A stretch of DNA of 19,945 bases from an uncultured Oscillospiraceae bacterium (lineage in GTDB: Bacteria; Bacillota; Clostridia; Oscillospirales; Ruminococcaceae), in the NCBI GenBank assembly GCA_934481445.1, contig CAKSPC010000045.1:1-19945 (forward strand), in the 5' to 3' direction. Every line of letters starts with the position of its first letter. The stretch's first letter is position 1. The notes under the pieces are model-generated. The model saw only the letters and a program-made list of their open reading frames with translations. It was not told the DNA's origin and ran no database searches. Position numbers and translations under genes: made by a program. Shown in pieces: positions 7,965 through 14,342 of the stretch.

Positions 7965-9349
7965 GCTGCTTCCTCCTTATCCTTGGGAAGATTTTTAAGT
8001 GTTATCACAGCGATGGTGCCAATCATCACCGCGCAGAGAGTCCATATTATCGGCTCGGAAAGCACCACGCCGAAATATCCGCCGATCTCATCAAGAGTTG
8101 TGCCCACGGTGCCGCTCTGCCCGCCGAAAAGCGGTATCATAAACACCACCGTGCAGACTTTCCATATAAGCTCTATAATGCTCGCGATGATGGGCACAAG
8201 GCTCTTTCCGAGTCCCTGCAGGGCGCTGCGCAGACCCAGCAGGACAGCAAGGCAGTAATAAAACGGAACATTCCATCTTAAATAAAGCACCGCCGTGCCG
8301 GCTACCGATGCGTCCTCCCCGGGGACTATCATCCCGACCAGCGCGCCGCCCGCAGTATATACCACCAGCACCGCCAGCGTAGCCCAGCCGCCCATAAGCA
8401 GCAGTCCGTCGCGAATTCCCTTCGAAATTCGGGAATACTTCCCCGCGCCGCGGTTCTGCGAGCAGTATGTAACAAGCGTTGCGCTCACCGCCGAGAAAGG
8501 CATTATCGTAAGGCTGAAAATCTTTCTTGCCGCCGTATGCGCCGCGATGATGTCCTCGCCGAAGCCGTTTATGCCGTTCTGAAGCACAATGGAGCCTATA
8601 TCCACGATGGAATACATCAGCGCCATGCCGAAGCCCGCGCTGAGAAGCTCAACAGTCGTCCGCGCCGTGAATTTGAAATCCGACGGCTTTATCACAAGGA
8701 ACGCCCTGCGCTTTACAAGATAAACAAGGCATACTATCGCGGAGATAAGCTGTGCCGCCACAGTTGCCGCAGCAGCGCCCGCAACTCCCATCTGAAATAC
8801 GCACACCAGAAGCAGATCCAGCGCGATGTTCAGTATCGTTGAAATAACGAGAATTACCAGCGGGATAACGCTGTCGCCGACGGCGCGGAGTATTCCCGCT
8901 TCGAGGTTATAGATCAGCGTAACGACAAGTCCCGCCGCAACTATCATAAGGTAGGTCTTGGCTTCGTCGAAAATTCCCGCGGGGGTGTCGAGCGCCGTAA
9001 GCAGCGGGGAGATGAAGCAGAGAGTTCCCGCGATGATAAACGCCGTGGTAACGCCCGAAAATGTTATCATCCGCGCGATGGTGCGGCGCATTTCGGCATG
9101 ATCCCCCGCGCCGAAGTTTTTCGCGACGATTATCGCAAAGCCCGTCACAAGTCCGTTGATGATGTTGAACATCAGCGATACCACCGCCGTTGTGGAGCCC
9201 ACCGCCGCAAGCGAGTTCTTTCCCAAAAACTGACCGATTATTATTGTATCGGTAAGGCTGTACGCCTGCTGGAATATACTTCCCAATAAGATAGGCAGCG
9301 CAAATGTTATTATCAGCTTTATCGGGCTGCCGTTTGTCATATCCTTCAT
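7961..9349 (-). CDS. MATE-family multidrug/cation efflux transporter
   Basis: A 462-aa polytopic membrane protein with about 12 hydrophobic segments in two related halves. The opening is typical of NorM/MepA-like MATE proteins: a short polar N-terminus (KDMTNGSPIKL), then TM1 with a conserved Pro and the QQAYSLTDTIIIGQFLG segment. These proteins expel drugs or metabolites in exchange for Na+ or H+. The ATG at 9349 is preceded by AAAGGA, a modest ribosome-binding site. The gene is 36 bp downstream of the EamA transporter and overlaps moxR by four bases. The substrate is not predictable from sequence. Confidence 0.92.
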   Translation of the reverse strand: MKDMTNGSPIKLIITFALPILLGSIFQQAYSLTDTIIIGQFLGKNSLAAVGSTTAVVSLMFNIINGLVTGFAIIVAKNFGAGDHAEMRRTIARMITFSGVTTAFIIAGTLCFISPLLTALDTPAGIFDEAKTYLMIVAAGLVVTLIYNLEAGILRAVGDSVIPLVILVISTILNIALDLLLVCVFQMGVAGAAAATVAAQLISAIVCLVYLVKRRAFLVIKPSDFKFTARTTVELLSAGFGMALMYSIVDIGSIVLQNGINGFGEDIIAAHTAARKIFSLTIMPFSAVSATLVTYCSQNRGAGKYSRISKGIRDGLLLMGGWATLAVLVVYTAGGALVGMIVPGEDASVAGTAVLYLRWNVPFYYCLAVLLGLRSALQGLGKSLVPIIASIIELIWKVCTVVFMIPLFGGQSGTVGTTLDEIGGYFGVVLSEPIIWTLCAVMIGTIAVITLKNLPKDKEEAA

Positions 9350-9385
9350 TTTGTGTATCCTTTGTTCCTGTTATGTATCTGTATT

Positions 9386-10237
9386 TTAATGTATGATAAG
9401 CGGGACAGCCTGAAAGCCGAGCACCCCCGCAATGCAGACGATCCCGCCCGCAATATTGAGCCTTGAAACCTGCTCGTGCCTGAAAAGTCCGATGAAAAAC
9501 AGCGCCGCAAGTATCATCGGCTGTATGAACGAATAATTCGCCATGCTCTGCGCCGCGATGGCATTTTCCAGAATAAGCCCGATAACGTTCGGAATTTTCG
9601 TCAGCGCGATTATCACCGAGCCCTTTGTTTTCTCCTTGAATAACTTTATCGGATGTACCGCGGGTGCAAGGACTATCGTAAGGATTACCAGCGCGATGAA
9701 AAGCGACAGCGTGGAGGAAATGTACTCCTTTGTCATGTTGACGATAAGCCCGTACCCGAATTTCGCGAGCAGATATCCCGCCAGCGGGAGGATTATCTTT
9801 TTATAGTGCACCCGCTCGCCGCCGGACCGCGCTATCATAAACAGCCCCGCCGCCGTTGCCGCGATGAATGCAAGGCGGCAGATGATGACCGCTATTGTCC
9901 CCGCAGAACCGCACACAAGGTCGGTTATGTACGAAAACAGCACCGTAACGCCCAGCCATGCTTTCAGCTCGAACGCGCTCATTTCTTTCAGCACTATCGC
10001 CGACAGCCTGAACTCCAGCAGCTTTGAAAGCACCATCAGCCCCACCGCCGCGAATGACTGCCACGAAAGGGTAAACAGCAGACTGTCGAACGGCAGGTAC
10101 GCGATCATAAACAGCGACGTTGCCGCCGCCATTAGCCATGTCAGCGTGTTGCCGTCCATTTTCAGCCGCGATACGGCGTACTTGTCCGACAGGGACGTGA
10201 TGGTATAGCACGCGGTGACGATGAGCATAAGAATCAT
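9386..10237 (-). CDS. EamA/DMT-superfamily transporter
   Basis: A 283-aa integral membrane protein with about ten hydrophobic helices and two EamA-like halves. It has the compact loops and the late NIAGGIVCIAGVLGF segment seen in drug/metabolite transporters. It likely moves a small metabolite across the cytoplasmic membrane. The start ATG at 10237 follows AAGGCGG and lies 12 bp after the stop of the small DUF3006-like gene, so it is the second gene of the long minus-strand transcript. The closest subfamily and substrate cannot be assigned by eye. Confidence 0.8.
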   Translation of the reverse strand: MILMLIVTACYTITSLSDKYAVSRLKMDGNTLTWLMAAATSLFMIAYLPFDSLLFTLSWQSFAAVGLMVLSKLLEFRLSAIVLKEMSAFELKAWLGVTVLFSYITDLVCGSAGTIAVIICRLAFIAATAAGLFMIARSGGERVHYKKIILPLAGYLLAKFGYGLIVNMTKEYISSTLSLFIALVILTIVLAPAVHPIKLFKEKTKGSVIIALTKIPNVIGLILENAIAAQSMANYSFIQPMILAALFFIGLFRHEQVSRLNIAGGIVCIAGVLGFQAVPLIIH

Positions 10238-10249
10238 TTCCGCACCGCC

Positions 10250-10414
10250 TTATTCTACCGTGTACATAAGGTTTTCATAATGCAGCGTCACGCCGATGTC
10301 CGTTTCCTCGGGCAGCAGGAACATCGCGATGAACAGTTCTTCTCCGCTGTCGATGTCCTTCAGGGTGGCATATTCGCCCTCTATTTTTATCACTTTATAT
10401 GTATGGGGTTCCAT
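10250..10414 (-). CDS. Small DUF3006-like protein, first gene of the operon
   Basis: A 54-aa protein. The pattern VIKIEGEYATLKD, then LLPEETDIG and LHYENLMYTV, resembles the DUF3006 family: a small all-beta protein with an IEGxxAVLED-like beginning and an LPEGxxxGD-like turn. No enzymatic residues are visible and its role is unknown. I place the start at ATG 10414, preceded by AAGGAG; the upstream in-frame ATG at 10480 lies in the -35 element of the promoter and cannot be used. About 30 nt separate the predicted transcript start from this ATG. Confidence 0.7.
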   Translation of the reverse strand: MEPHTYKVIKIEGEYATLKDIDSGEELFIAMFLLPEETDIGVTLHYENLMYTVE

Positions 10415-10451
10415 TTTCTTGTTCTCCTTATTTCTGTGCATACTTAATTGT

Positions 10452-10480
10452 ATTATACCGTATTCTATATTAAGTGTCAA
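10452..10480 (-). promoter_or_regulatory. Perfect sigma-A promoter of the nine-gene operon
   Basis: On the minus strand TTGACA (10475-10480) and TATAAT (10452-10457) are separated by 17 bp, an exact match to the housekeeping consensus. It is correctly placed about 40 bp upstream of the first ATG of the operon. No other promoter of this quality was noticed inside the unit. Confidence 0.88.
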
Positions 10481-10507
10481 GGGCTTAAAGTCGAATTATG
10501 CAGAAAA

Positions 10508-10530
10508 AAAGCGGGCGCAAACGCGCCCGC
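10508..10530 (-). terminator. Distal copy of the cellulase terminator hairpin, with intact T-tract
   Basis: On the minus strand an 8-bp stem with a 4-nt loop (10511-10518 with 10523-10530) is followed by seven T residues (10510-10504). Its 23 bp are identical and in the same orientation to 10822-10844. It lies on the far side of the repeat element from the cellulase gene. Confidence 0.8.
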
Positions 10531-10821
10531 CGCAGTCTGTCGAAAAACATTTAGTCTTTGTACACCAAATACACGCGGTCAAGGGGTCGCACCCCTTGCA
10601 GGTCAATCAGACACGCGCTTTCGCGCTTAGTCTTTGCAGCGCCCTTGTCGCCGTCCGCAGACGGCGAAATGCCCCGCTCACAGAAAATCTTACTCAGCGA
10701 AAGCAAAAGGCAGCTACGTTAACCCGACTTCCAAGGCGCTAAAGGGGGTGTGGGGGGAAAACAAGAGTTTTCCCCCCACAGTCTATTGCAATTTACTGCC
10801 GTTTATAACTTCCTCAGAACT
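10531..10821 (-). mobile_element. Non-coding repeat element inserted in the cellulase terminator (copy 1)
   Basis: About 290 bp between the two copies of the terminator hairpin. The left end is CAGTCTGTCGAAAAA (10533-10547). The right end is a decayed inverted version. Hairpins inside: 10580-10598 (8-bp stem), 10615-10626 (GAAA loop on the minus strand), 10649-10666 (7-bp stem) and 10749-10780 (perfect 14-bp stem). A block of about 55 bp (10749-10804) recurs inverted at 19889-19944. AAAGACTAA occurs twice on the minus strand. No protein-coding gene is supported. It resembles a MITE or small terminator-targeting element. Confidence 0.7.
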
Positions 10822-10844
10822 AAAGCGGGCGCAAACGCGCCCGC
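10822..10844 (-). terminator. Gene-proximal copy of the cellulase terminator hairpin, T-tract interrupted
   Basis: Lies 11 bp after the cellulase stop. It has the same 8-bp stem and AAAC loop as the distal copy, but only three T residues follow before the repeat element begins, so termination here may be weakened. Confidence 0.75.
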
Positions 10845-10855
10845 TCATTGTTAAT

Positions 10856-12172
10856 TTATGCCGCAGTATTGTCGCCGCTTTCGGCGGGTATCTCCACCGC
10901 AGGGATCTCATAATCCCCGTCGGAATTGATAGCACGCATCATGCCCTCGATTATCTCGGGCTCGGTCACGCTGAGGATGTTTCTGTTGAACAGTGCGAAG
11001 CCGTTTCTGCCGTTATGGCCGTTGTCCCACCATACGGGGATAATTCCCTGCGCCTTGCACGCCTTTACAACATATTCAGCCCAGTAACGTCTGAACTCGG
11101 TGTTGTTCTTGTCGAGGAGGGTGTTGTCATGCGTTCCCATCTCGCCGATGACTACGGGATAACCCTGACTTACGAACTTATCGTTCAGCAGCTGCATCTG
11201 CTCGTCAACATAGCTTTCCTGACCCCAGTTGTCGTACTTCTCAAACGCATACTTGCCCCACTGCGTCTTTGCGGAACCCATGCTCTCGTCCAGCGTGAAG
11301 TTGTACGGGTCGTAGTAGTGAACGGAGATCATGATGCGCTTTCCGTCAGCGGTGCAGCCGCTGTCCTCGGGGATAACGAAGCCGTAATCGTTAGCGGTGT
11401 AGTTGATGTTTGTATTCCAGCCGGGCATGAGCACCCATCTCCTGGAGTTGTTTCCGCCGGTCGCCCTTACGGTGTCAACGAATATCTGATTGTACGCGTT
11501 GATGTTCTCGTAGCCCTGCGCCTTGGGATTGCCGTAGGTATCGTCGAACACCTCGTTCATCGACTCGAAAATAAGATGCTCGTCGTAATCCCTGAAGCGC
11601 TCTGCGATCTGACGCCAAACCGCCTCGTACTTTGCCTTTATTTCATCCTGGTTGTCGTCCACACAGAGCAGCCAGCCGCCGTCAACGGTGTAGTAGCCGT
11701 CGCCGTGGATGTTGATTATCGCGAACATATCGTTGTCAACAACGTAATTCACGACCTCCTGCACGCGGTCAAGCCATGCACTGTCGATGGTATAATCGGG
11801 ACCCTCGCCTATGCAGCTTAAATAAGATACGGGAATTCTGACGGTGCCGAAGCCCTGCTCCTTAACAAGCTTGATAAGATCTTCGGTTATTGTGGGATTA
11901 CCCCATGCCGTTTCGGAGGGGACTTTGTTTGAGCTTGCCTCGAGCTGGTTTCCAAGGTTCCAGCCCATGCCCATTGCGGCGGTTATCTCCGACCGGTCAA
12001 GCTCGTCCCACTCGCCGTGGGAAGCTGCGGGCTGATCTGCGATGTTCTCCGTGCCGCTCTCCACGCTGCTTTCGCCGGCGGAAGAGCTGTTGTTTCCGCC
12101 CGAGCAGGCGGTGATCATTATCATTGCGGCAGCCGCAGCCACTGCAAGAAGCTTCTTGGTAATTGATGTCAT
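10856..12172 (-). CDS. GH5 endoglucanase (cellulase), lipoprotein
   Basis: A 438-aa secreted, lipid-anchored glycoside hydrolase family 5 enzyme, expected to cut beta-1,4-glucans at the cell surface. The N-terminus has a basic start, a hydrophobic stretch and a lipobox ending at Cys23 (MITAC), followed by a Ser/Gly/Glu-rich linker to about residue 55. The catalytic barrel shows MGWNLGNQLEA (67-77), VRIPVSY with Arg112, NIHGD with His156, and ESMNEVF with acid/base Glu207. It also shows HYYDP with His285/Tyr286, IGEMG with nucleophile Glu344, and PVWWDNG. There is no carbohydrate-binding module or dockerin. The ATG follows AAGGAG. The gene has its own promoter and operator, and its terminator is split by a repeat element. 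GH5 subfamily not assigned; a xyloglucanase or mannanase is less likely but not excluded. Confidence 0.93.
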   Translation of the reverse strand: MTSITKKLLAVAAAAAMIMITACSGGNNSSSAGESSVESGTENIADQPAASHGEWDELDRSEITAAMGMGWNLGNQLEASSNKVPSETAWGNPTITEDLIKLVKEQGFGTVRIPVSYLSCIGEGPDYTIDSAWLDRVQEVVNYVVDNDMFAIINIHGDGYYTVDGGWLLCVDDNQDEIKAKYEAVWRQIAERFRDYDEHLIFESMNEVFDDTYGNPKAQGYENINAYNQIFVDTVRATGGNNSRRWVLMPGWNTNINYTANDYGFVIPEDSGCTADGKRIMISVHYYDPYNFTLDESMGSAKTQWGKYAFEKYDNWGQESYVDEQMQLLNDKFVSQGYPVVIGEMGTHDNTLLDKNNTEFRRYWAEYVVKACKAQGIIPVWWDNGHNGRNGFALFNRNILSVTEPEIIEGMMRAINSDGDYEIPAVEIPAESGDNTAA

Positions 12173-12244
12173 AATTTCTCCTTAATACTTAATTGCGGTT
12201 GTTCTGCTTTTTGCGGTCAACTGACTCCGACCGCGTTATATTCT

Positions 12245-12273
12245 ATTATAAAACGTTTTCACGGAATTGTAAA
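12245..12273 (-). promoter_or_regulatory. Sigma-A promoter of the cellulase gene
   Basis: On the minus strand TTTACA (12268-12273), 17 bp, then TATAAT (12245-12250). The predicted transcript begins near 12238 and starts with a GCGGTC/GACCGC inverted repeat (12213-12218 with 12229-12234) that could form a 5' hairpin. Confidence 0.8.
12248..12261 (-). promoter_or_regulatory. Candidate LacI/CcpA-type operator in the cellulase promoter
   Basis: TGAAAACGTTTTAT on the minus strand is a near-palindrome with central CG. It matches the catabolite-response consensus (TGWAANCGNTNWCA) at 12 of 14 positions. It covers part of the spacer and overlaps the -10 box, a typical repressor site. The cognate regulator is not in the window. 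Confidence 0.5.
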
Positions 12274-12352
12274 TATATTTTTCCGAAATTCGAAAAATTT
12301 TATCAGAGCCGCCGCACAGCAGTTTTTTCATTAAATTATCATCGCATTCACA

Positions 12353-12381
12353 TTGACTTTACCATGTTTGTGTGGTATTAT
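12353..12381 (+). promoter_or_regulatory. Promoter of the CBS-mnmM-DIP1984 operon
   Basis: TTGACT (12353-12358), 17 bp, TATTAT (12376-12381), about 40 bp before the first ATG. GTGTG (12370-12374) and CACAC (12391-12395) flank the -10 box as short inverted arms, a weak operator candidate. Confidence 0.75.
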
Positions 12382-12421
12382 AAATTTGTACACACATTCT
12401 TCGCCATAACGGAGGAACAAC

Positions 12422-12856
12422 ATGAACATAATTTCAATGATAATGCCTAAAATGCAGGTGGCATATGTTTTCAGCGATAATACGATACGGCAGGGACTGG
12501 AAAAATTCCGCGCCCATGGCTACACAGCTATCCCCGTGCTGACCCGTGACAACCAGTATTACGGCACCGTCACCGAGGGCGACTTTCTGCGCAGCCTTAT
12601 TGACAGCGGCAGCAACAGCATGAAAGACAAGGAAAAAATGCTGATAAGCGATATAATCCGCCCCGAATTCAACCCCTGCGTGCACGTTAATATTTCCATG
12701 AAAGAGCTGTTTGAGCGCTCGATAAATCAGAGCTTCATCCCCGTGGTGGACGACCGCGAGTTCTTTGTGGGAATTGTAACACGTCAGAAGATAATCCGCT
12801 ATTTCCTTGATGAATACAGCAAAAATTCCAAATCCGAGGTGGAATATAATGGATAG
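12422..12856 (+). CDS. Tandem CBS-domain protein, DarB/CbpB-like
   Basis: A 144-aa stand-alone pair of CBS domains (about residues 8-62 and 72-135), a fold that binds adenine nucleotides. The GYTAIPVL segment and overall size resemble B. subtilis DarB (YkuL) and Listeria CbpB, which bind cyclic di-AMP and control the (p)ppGpp synthetase Rel or pyruvate carboxylase. That link is from family knowledge and is not proven here. No fused catalytic domain, so a regulatory role in the cytoplasm is most likely. The ATG follows GGAGG. It is the first gene of the operon, and its end overlaps the mnmM start by eight bases. Confidence 0.85.
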   Translation: MNIISMIMPKMQVAYVFSDNTIRQGLEKFRAHGYTAIPVLTRDNQYYGTVTEGDFLRSLIDSGSNSMKDKEKMLISDIIRPEFNPCVHVNISMKELFERSINQSFIPVVDDREFFVGIVTRQKIIRYFLDEYSKNSKSEVEYNG

Positions 12857-13424
12857 CAGACCATCATTCAGCGCGCTGAATATAATCCGAAAAGTGATAT
12901 CCGAATCCGTTAACGAGGGCGACATCTGCATCGACGCCACCGCGGGCAGGGGCAACGACACCCTTCTGCTGGCGCAGCTTGTTGGCGACAGCGGCCATGT
13001 GACCGCGTTTGATATCCAGCAGGCCGCCGTCGACAGCACCAGAACACTGCTGGAGCAGAACGGCGTTTCCCACCGCGCCGATGTCCTGCTGAAAAGCCAC
13101 AGCGAGATGGACAGCCTTTTTGAAGAGGGCGCCGTTTCATGCATAACGTTCAATTTCGGCTGGCTTCCCGGCGGAGATCATAACATCTTCACGAACAAGC
13201 ACACCTCCGTCGAAGCGATAGAAAAGGGGCTGCGCCTGCTGAAAAGCGGCGGAATTATGACGCTGATAATCTACTACGGCCGAGAAACCGGATTCGAGGA
13301 GCGCGACGCTCTGCTGGAATTTCTCCCCACGATAGACAACAAGAAGTACACGGTGGTGGAAATGCCGTTTATAAACCGCACGAACTGCCCGCCCATCCCC
13401 GTGGTGATTTTCAAAGACAGATAA
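12849..13424 (+). CDS. mnmM: tRNA (mnm5s2U34) methyltransferase MnmM (YtqB family)
   Basis: A 191-aa class I SAM-dependent methyltransferase of the PF06962 family. Members shown to be MnmM convert nm5s2U34 to mnm5s2U34 in tRNA in organisms without MnmC. Visible motifs: SAM motif I DATAGRGNDT (29-38), motif II AFDIQ (53-57), a SHSEMD segment, the family-specific NFGWLPGGDH near residue 98-107, and a C-terminal NCPPIPVVIF. The start is ATG 12849, preceded by GAGGTGG; the further upstream ATG at 12807 lies within the CBS gene and adds non-family sequence. Overlap with the CBS gene suggests translational coupling. Older annotations call this an rRNA methylase. Confidence 0.88.
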   Translation: MDSRPSFSALNIIRKVISESVNEGDICIDATAGRGNDTLLLAQLVGDSGHVTAFDIQQAAVDSTRTLLEQNGVSHRADVLLKSHSEMDSLFEEGAVSCITFNFGWLPGGDHNIFTNKHTSVEAIEKGLRLLKSGGIMTLIIYYGRETGFEERDALLEFLPTIDNKKYTVVEMPFINRTNCPPIPVVIFKDR

Positions 13425-13435
13425 GGAGCGACGAT

Positions 13436-13894
13436 ATGAAGCTTGCAGAAGCGCTTAATTTAAGAGCAGATCTTCAGGAAAGGATAAGGAACATCCGCAC
13501 CCGCCTTTCGAACAACGCCGTTATTCAGGAAGGAGAAACCCCCGCCGAGGAGCCTGCGGAACTGCTCACCGAGCTTGACGGCTGCATAAAGCAGCTAGAG
13601 GAGCTGATCTGCGCGATAAATCTCACCAACGCCCGTACGGAAACTGAAAAGGGCTCACTCACCCTGCTGCTGGCGCGGCGGGACTGCCTTAAAGAAAAGC
13701 TTTCGGCGTATCAGGAATTCTGCTATGCGGCTTCTAACACCGCCGACAGAAGGACCCGCACGGAAATAAAGGTGCTCAGCACCGTCCCCGTAAGGGAGCT
13801 GCAAAAGACCTGCGACAAGATGTCCAAGGAGTACCGCGAACTGGATATGTTCATCCAGTCCGCAAACTGGACGACAGAGCTTATCGCGCCGTGA
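13436..13894 (+). CDS. DIP1984-family protein of unknown function
   Basis: A 152-aa, mostly helical and charged protein. It matches the DIP1984 family (sometimes loosely labelled septicolysin): an N-terminal MKLAEALNLRADLQERI, then IQEGETPAEEP, INLTNARTE, a LARRDCLKEKLSAY helix, and the closing RELDMFIQSANWTTEL. The heptad-like pattern suggests coiled-coil helices. No signal peptide, membrane segment or catalytic motif is visible. ATG follows AAGGAG, 11 bp after the mnmM stop, as last gene of the three-gene operon. Function unknown; I would not call it a toxin. Confidence 0.85.
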   Translation: MKLAEALNLRADLQERIRNIRTRLSNNAVIQEGETPAEEPAELLTELDGCIKQLEELICAINLTNARTETEKGSLTLLLARRDCLKEKLSAYQEFCYAASNTADRRTRTEIKVLSTVPVRELQKTCDKMSKEYRELDMFIQSANWTTELIAP

Positions 13895-14115
13895 CAGAGC
13901 AGGTAGCCTTGCAAAGCGAATGCCAAGCCCCGCGGCGGGCCAATGCCGCACCTGCATCAGGGCAAGCGGCTGCCTTATTTTTAAAGTTACGCCGTGCAGT
14001 GTTACACGCGCACTGATACAACGCATTCTTACCACCGTGGCATTGATTGCAAAGCGAGGGCGGGAACGGGGTTTCTGCCACGGAAAAATTTTTTCAAAAA
14101 AATTCGAAAAAAGTA
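13895..14115. other. Intergenic stretch with several inverted and direct repeats, no gene
   Basis: Contains inverted pairs GCAGGT/ACCTGC near 13900 and 13950, and CCGTGGCA/TGCCACGG (14035-14042 with 14076-14083). An 11-bp direct repeat TTGCAAAGCGA occurs at 13909-13919 and 14047-14057. Likely 3' structure of the preceding operon or a decayed repeat. The short readings through it look like chance. It ends in an A/T-rich block just upstream of the tRNA promoter. Confidence 0.45.
13959..13982 (+). terminator. Probable terminator after the DIP1984-family gene
   Basis: A short stem (AGGGCA with TGCCTT, loop AGCGGC) followed by ATTTTT. It is modest in strength and about 65 bp after the stop codon. 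Confidence 0.5.
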
Positions 14116-14144
14116 TTGACAAATCGAAACGAATATGATATAAT
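14116..14144 (+). promoter_or_regulatory. Perfect sigma-A promoter of the tRNA-Thr gene
   Basis: TTGACA (14116-14121), 17 bp, TATAAT (14139-14144). An A/T-rich block (14084-14115) precedes it and could act as an UP element. The tRNA begins 16 bp downstream. Confidence 0.9.
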
Positions 14145-14159
14145 CTTTTATGTTGTGAA

Positions 14160-14235
14160 GCTGCTATAGCTCAGTTGGTAGAGCACATCCTTGGTAAGGA
14201 TGAGGTCATCAGTTCGAATCTGATTAGCAGCTCCA
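14160..14235 (+). tRNA. tRNA-Thr (anticodon GGT)
   Basis: A complete 76-nt cloverleaf. The 7-bp acceptor stem is GCTGCTA/TAGCAGC. The D-arm is AGCTCAGTTGGTAGAGC. The anticodon stem CATCC/GGATG encloses the loop TTGGTAA (anticodon GGT), and the T-arm loop is TTCGAAT. CCA is encoded in the gene. Discriminator base T is usual for threonine tRNAs in bacteria. It is a single-gene transcription unit with its own promoter and terminator. Confidence 0.97.
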
Positions 14236-14241
14236 AAAGAT

Positions 14242-14277
14242 AAACCCCCTTGGGCGAAAGCCGAGGGGGTTTTCTTT
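14242..14277 (+). terminator. Terminator of the tRNA-Thr gene
   Basis: Stem AAACCCCCT (14242-14250) with AGGGGGTTT (14264-14272), extended by an inner GG/CC, then TTTTCTTT. Confidence 0.9.
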
Positions 14278-14296
14278 ATTATTTAAAATAAGATAC

Positions 14297-14330
14297 AAAA
14301 AACGCCGCGCAGTAAATTCTACGCGGCGTT
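14297..14330 (-). terminator. Terminator of the amino-acid-binding lipoprotein gene
   Basis: On the minus strand a 9-bp stem (14301-14309 with 14322-14330) is followed by a T-run (14302-14297). It lies 12 bp after the stop codon. Confidence 0.88.
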
Positions 14331-14342
14331 GCGATTAATTTA

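Noticed and set aside
10533..10821. CRISPR array or tandem repeat in the hairpin-rich element
   Set aside because: The hairpins are different from each other and unevenly spaced. There is no repeated direct unit with spacers.
11690..11710. NIHGD in the GH5 enzyme instead of the common NxHHD, suspected loss of a catalytic residue
   Set aside because: The first His is the conserved one and is present. The second position varies across GH5 subfamilies.
10634..11821. 395-aa plus-strand reading across the repeat element and the cellulase gene
   Set aside because: It is antisense to a GH5 enzyme with complete active site and starts inside a non-coding repeat.
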